Source of the DNA: a bacterium
GTDB lineage: Bacteria; Electryoneota; RPQS01
Length of the DNA stretch: 7,823 bases
Direction: 5' to 3'
Assembly (NCBI GenBank): GCA_018814465.1
Contig: JAHIZR010000377.1
Location: forward strand, 1 to 7,823
Part shown: positions 5,820 to 7,823 of the stretch, piece after piece
How positions within the stretch are numbered: the first letter of the stretch is position 1
Layout of the letters: the number at the start of each line of letters is the position of its first letter
Translations under genes and position numbers: made by a program
Notes under the pieces: model-generated
What the model was told of the DNA's origin: nothing
Database searches by the model: none
The model's input: only the letters and a program-made list of their open reading frames with translations

Positions 5820-6015
5820 CAGACTGCTGACAAAGTATTTGCGCCGTGTTGGCTGCTTGCAGCCGACCGGTCTATTCAAGATTCTGAGACAATCTGAGAA
5901 ATTTTAACGAACATTGAGAACTGCTTTCTGGTGTCACATACCACAAAATTAACCCCGCCTCAAAAAGACAGGGTTTGTCAATAACCTGAGGCCTGCGAAT
6001 TTCGCAGGCCTTTTT
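5793..6015. repeat. 223-bp inverted-repeat element with palindromic ends (MITE-like, or mirrored terminators)
   Basis: The 30 bp at 5793-5822 and 5986-6015 are inverted copies differing only at the central base. The repeat resumes after 5 bp with TGACAAA (5828-5834) and TTTGTCA (5974-5980), giving arms of about 42 bp. Each arm is itself a palindrome. The interior of about 140 bp has no ORF and includes a hairpin GGCTG-CTTG-CAGCC (5851-5864). No clear target-site duplication is visible. It sits exactly between the ends of two convergent genes. Confidence 0.7.
5989..6015 (+). terminator. Hairpin with plus-strand T-tract (right palindrome)
   Basis: The same 23-bp palindrome recurs at 5989-6011, followed by TTTTT (6011-6015). 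It would terminate + strand transcripts from the histone-like gene, but only about 235 nt after that gene's stop, beyond the first T-less copy. Confidence 0.75.
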
Positions 6016-6032
6016 ATTAGTTCATTGCTTTA

Positions 6033-6653
6033 TCATTTATCGTCTAAGCGCATAAGCGAGCCTAACGACGATCCAATGGTATCCTTTACCGATCCCCAGA
6101 TTTCCTTCGGGATCGTATAATCAATACTCACCGGCTCCTTCGCGTTAACCAACACCTTCAGATGGATAGTCCGTATATCATTCGTCGCGATTCGCAGCGC
6201 CTCGATCTTGTTCAGACTGATCCAACGACTATCCGTGCTGTGTCCCTCCCGAATGTCCGCATAGGTCTGACCGACCTCCATTGCCCAATCAGAGAATTGT
6301 GCGCCCGGCTGATTCGGATGGATGAACCTGCTGATTACAAGCACCGAGCCGTTATCCGACGAGAAGGCATACTCCGGAATCATTCCCAGCTTCCCCGTAT
6401 CCTTCGCCGCGTGTTTCCGCATCATCTCCATAATCTTTTCCGGCACGGAACTCCATCCGCGCGGCGCGGCAAATTCAAGATCTGCCACATCAATGCGCTC
6501 GCCCAACAGCGCGCTGTTTACTTCGAAGTTCAATTCAAATCCGGATTCAGCATCTCCGGTCTGTCCGGACTGATTCTCTTTCTTTGAACAGGACAGCAGC
6601 AATCCCAACAACACAAATGCCGCCAGCATCAAAAAGGTTTTTTTATTCTTCAT
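6033..6653 (-). CDS. Uncharacterised lipoprotein
   Basis: A 206-residue lipoprotein. The N-terminus MKNKKTF is followed by a hydrophobic stretch and lipobox LLSC, with lipidated C22. The residue after it is Ser, so outer-membrane sorting is likely by the usual +2 rule if the organism follows it. A short polar linker (KKENQSGQTGDAESG) precedes a mixed alpha/beta domain from about residue 40. This domain includes EFAAPRGWSSVPEKI, VLVISRFIHP, ISLNKIEALRI, IHLKVLVNAKEPVSIDYTIP and a C-terminal IGSSLGSLM. The PRGW motif followed by strands recalls small domains found in secreted lipoproteins that start with a 'P-x-GW' turn, but I do not recognise the family. A weak AGAAG site precedes the ATG, adjoining a 12-bp palindrome. 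The gene lies 149 bp downstream of the oxidoreductase on the same strand, so co-transcription is possible but not shown. Confidence 0.85.
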   Translation of the reverse strand: MKNKKTFLMLAAFVLLGLLLSCSKKENQSGQTGDAESGFELNFEVNSALLGERIDVADLEFAAPRGWSSVPEKIMEMMRKHAAKDTGKLGMIPEYAFSSDNGSVLVISRFIHPNQPGAQFSDWAMEVGQTYADIREGHSTDSRWISLNKIEALRIATNDIRTIHLKVLVNAKEPVSIDYTIPKEIWGSVKDTIGSSLGSLMRLDDK

Positions 6654-6658
6654 TTTCT

Positions 6659-6670
6659 TCTAATATTAGA
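6659..6670. repeat. 12-bp perfect palindrome beside the lipoprotein ribosome-binding site
   Basis: TCTAATATTAGA reads the same on both strands and begins 5 nt upstream of the lipoprotein ATG, overlapping its weak ribosome-binding site. It is operator-like in form. It could be chance in AT-rich sequence. Confidence 0.35.
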
Positions 6671-6707
6671 GCGTATCCCCCCAATATCATAGGGAGATTT
6701 TTTCACT

Positions 6708-6779
6708 GGCTCGCCGAGCCGGGTTAAGCAGCGAGAGTGTTTCCATAGTGCGTGTGTCCCGAAGATCGCGCAACCCGGC
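6708..6779 (-). repeat. Competing inverted repeats in the oxidoreductase-lipoprotein gap
   Basis: GCCGGGTT (6718-6725) and AACCCGGC (6772-6779) form a perfect 8-bp inverted repeat with a 46-nt loop. A second hairpin, GGCTC (6708-6712) with GAGCC (6716-6720), shares bases 6718-6720 with it, so both stems cannot form fully at once. No T-tract follows on the - strand, so neither is a standard terminator for the oxidoreductase. Confidence 0.4.
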
Positions 6780-6802
6780 CGGAATAAGAATATAAACGCT
6801 CC

Positions 6803-7823
6803 TTACCTCCGCCACTTCAACAGCTTCTTTAAAAACTTCTCCACGGTCGGCGTAAGCATTGTCTGCCGGTACGTATCACCGCACTTCTTGATAATCTCCG
6901 ACTGCGTCGGGTAAGGATGGATATCGGAAGCCAGCGATCCCAATTTTATCCGGTGATTCATTGCCATAACAATCTCACCGATTATCTCTCCGGCATTCGC
7001 CGCCGCAATCGTCGCACCCTTGATATTGCCTTTCTTGTCAATGTGAAGCTTGATCATCCCGTTGCTCTGGCCATCGAGAACCGCTCGATCTGAATCGGTA
7101 AAGGGGAAATGCATCGTTTCCAATCCTTGCCCTTCCTCCGCATGACCATAGACTCCGACATGCGCAATTTCCGGATCGGTAAACGTCGTCCAGGGAATGT
7201 TCAATTGCGACGCCGGATGCGTTCCGAAAAAGAGCGCGTTTCCGATGACAATCCTTGCCAGAGCATCCGCCGCATGGGTGTATTTGAATTCCGACGCCAC
7301 ATCTCCGCAGGCAAAAATCCTCGAATTCGTCGTGCATAGCCTGTCATTCACCACAACTCCGCTTTCATCATACTTCACGCCCACTCCCTCCAAGTTCAAA
7401 CCCTCCGTGTTCGGAATCCTGCCCGTTGCTATCAGGATCTTATCAAAGGCGTCGAGCTGTTCATGTCCGTTCTCAAGAACCCGGATCCGAATTTCGTCCC
7501 CCGCTCTGGAAAACTCCATCTCTCTCACACCGAGCCGGAACCCCACTCCGTCTTTTGCCATTGCTGCGCGCACAATCGCCGACGCGTCCCGATCCTCCTT
7601 CGGCATGAATGAGGACGCGATATCATAGACCGTTACCTTACTCCCGAAGCGCGCGAACGCTTGCGCCATCTCTGCTCCCGTCGATCCCGAACCGATTACC
7701 GCCAGCCGCTTCGGCAATTCCGTCAACCAGAATAAATTCTCATTGGTCAGGATTTCAATCGCTTCGATTCCCGGAATCGAAGGAACCGCCGCGCGCGTGC
7801 CTGTCGCGATGACTGCCCGCGCG
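6803..7823 (-). CDS. FAD/NAD(P)-dependent pyridine-nucleotide-disulfide oxidoreductase, MerA/Lpd-like (N-terminus outside window)
   Basis: The frame is open from the right edge and encodes 339 visible residues. The in-frame TTG at 7726 is internal, because the preceding codons already read ARAVIATGT, the FAD-domain ATG motif. Next come the NAD(P) Rossmann motif VIGSGSTGAE (codons at about 7696-7670), a second ATGRIPNT, and the FAD ribityl-binding segment RIFACGDVA. The dimerisation domain follows, with PWTTFTDPEIAHVG and DIHPYPTQSE, whose His and Glu match the catalytic dyad of dihydrolipoamide dehydrogenase and mercuric reductase. The CxxxxC redox centre and first FAD GxGxxG should lie beyond position 7823, in roughly 130-140 missing residues (family-based estimate). 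The tail KWRR carries no vicinal Cys pair, so mercuric reductase is not supported. Such proteins are often annotated only as FAD-containing oxidoreductase. Substrate unknown. Confidence 0.9.
   Translation of the reverse strand, partial: ARAVIATGTRAAVPSIPGIEAIEILTNENLFWLTELPKRLAVIGSGSTGAEMAQAFARFGSKVTVYDIASSFMPKEDRDASAIVRAAMAKDGVGFRLGVREMEFSRAGDEIRIRVLENGHEQLDAFDKILIATGRIPNTEGLNLEGVGVKYDESGVVVNDRLCTTNSRIFACGDVASEFKYTHAADALARIVIGNALFFGTHPASQLNIPWTTFTDPEIAHVGVYGHAEEGQGLETMHFPFTDSDRAVLDGQSNGMIKLHIDKKGNIKGATIAAANAGEIIGEIVMAMNHRIKLGSLASDIHPYPTQSEIIKKCGDTYRQTMLTPTVEKFLKKLLKWRR

Noticed and set aside
7724..7726. TTG at 7726 as the oxidoreductase start
   Set aside because: The frame stays open to the window edge and the upstream codons encode the expected FAD-domain ATGT motif, so this is an internal Leu.
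7197..7812. Plus-strand frames opposite the oxidoreductase
   Set aside because: Shadows of a gene with clear FAD/NAD motifs on the - strand.
1..7823. CRISPR array, tRNA or rRNA genes, transposase genes
   Set aside because: No regularly spaced repeats, no cloverleaf or conserved rRNA sequence, and no recognisable transposase or integrase were seen on either strand.

Overview
The window comes from a Gram-negative bacterium. It carries three secreted outer-membrane-barrel-type proteins and a lipoprotein with a clear lipobox, so an outer membrane is implied. Base composition is balanced, coding density is moderate, and intergenic regions hold many hairpins. No gene fixes the phylum. The mix (tandem small barrels, an orphan receiver paired with a PAS kinase, a histone-like Lys/Ala protein, a MerA-like oxidoreductase) would fit an FCB-type or uncultivated candidate lineage, but that is a guess.

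Layout, left to right. Positions 1-59 are the last codons of a + strand gene. Positions 84-2137 hold three consecutive + strand genes for small exported proteins (237, 220 and 207 aa). They share one plan: a signal peptide followed by eight amphipathic beta-strand-like segments. They look like diverged tandem paralogues and end at a strong intrinsic terminator (2159-2190). Convergent to them on the - strand is a two-gene signalling operon. A 527-aa histidine kinase (4362-2779) has a degenerate N-terminal receiver-like domain, a PAS domain and a HisKA/HATPase core. It is followed after 32 nt by a 144-aa single-domain receiver (2746-2312).

A 591-bp gene-free, partly AT-rich region (4363-4953) separates the kinase from a divergent + strand gene (4954-5775). 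This gene encodes a tripartite protein: Lys/Ala-rich histone-H1-like N-terminus, strongly acidic middle, and a C-terminal four-cysteine zinc-ribbon-like module. The gap contains a good sigma-70-like promoter for this gene. An inverted repeat exactly brackets its -10 box. The gap also holds a minus-strand hairpin plus T-tract, which could act as an attenuator or a small-RNA terminator ahead of the kinase.

Between that gene and a convergent lipoprotein gene (6653-6033) lies a compact 223-bp inverted-repeat structure (5793-6015). Its 30-bp ends are near-identical in inverted orientation, and each end is itself a palindrome. The repeat resumes for 7 bp after a 5-bp gap. It looks like a MITE-like element or a mirrored pair of terminators and is the most unusual DNA-level feature here. 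The window ends inside a - strand pyridine-nucleotide-disulfide oxidoreductase gene (6803 to beyond 7823) whose N-terminus lies outside.

Functionally, the barrels and lipoprotein are envelope components, and the kinase/receiver pair is a signalling module with no DNA-binding output encoded here. The Lys-rich protein probably binds nucleic acid. Nothing in the sequence proves that these units form one system.
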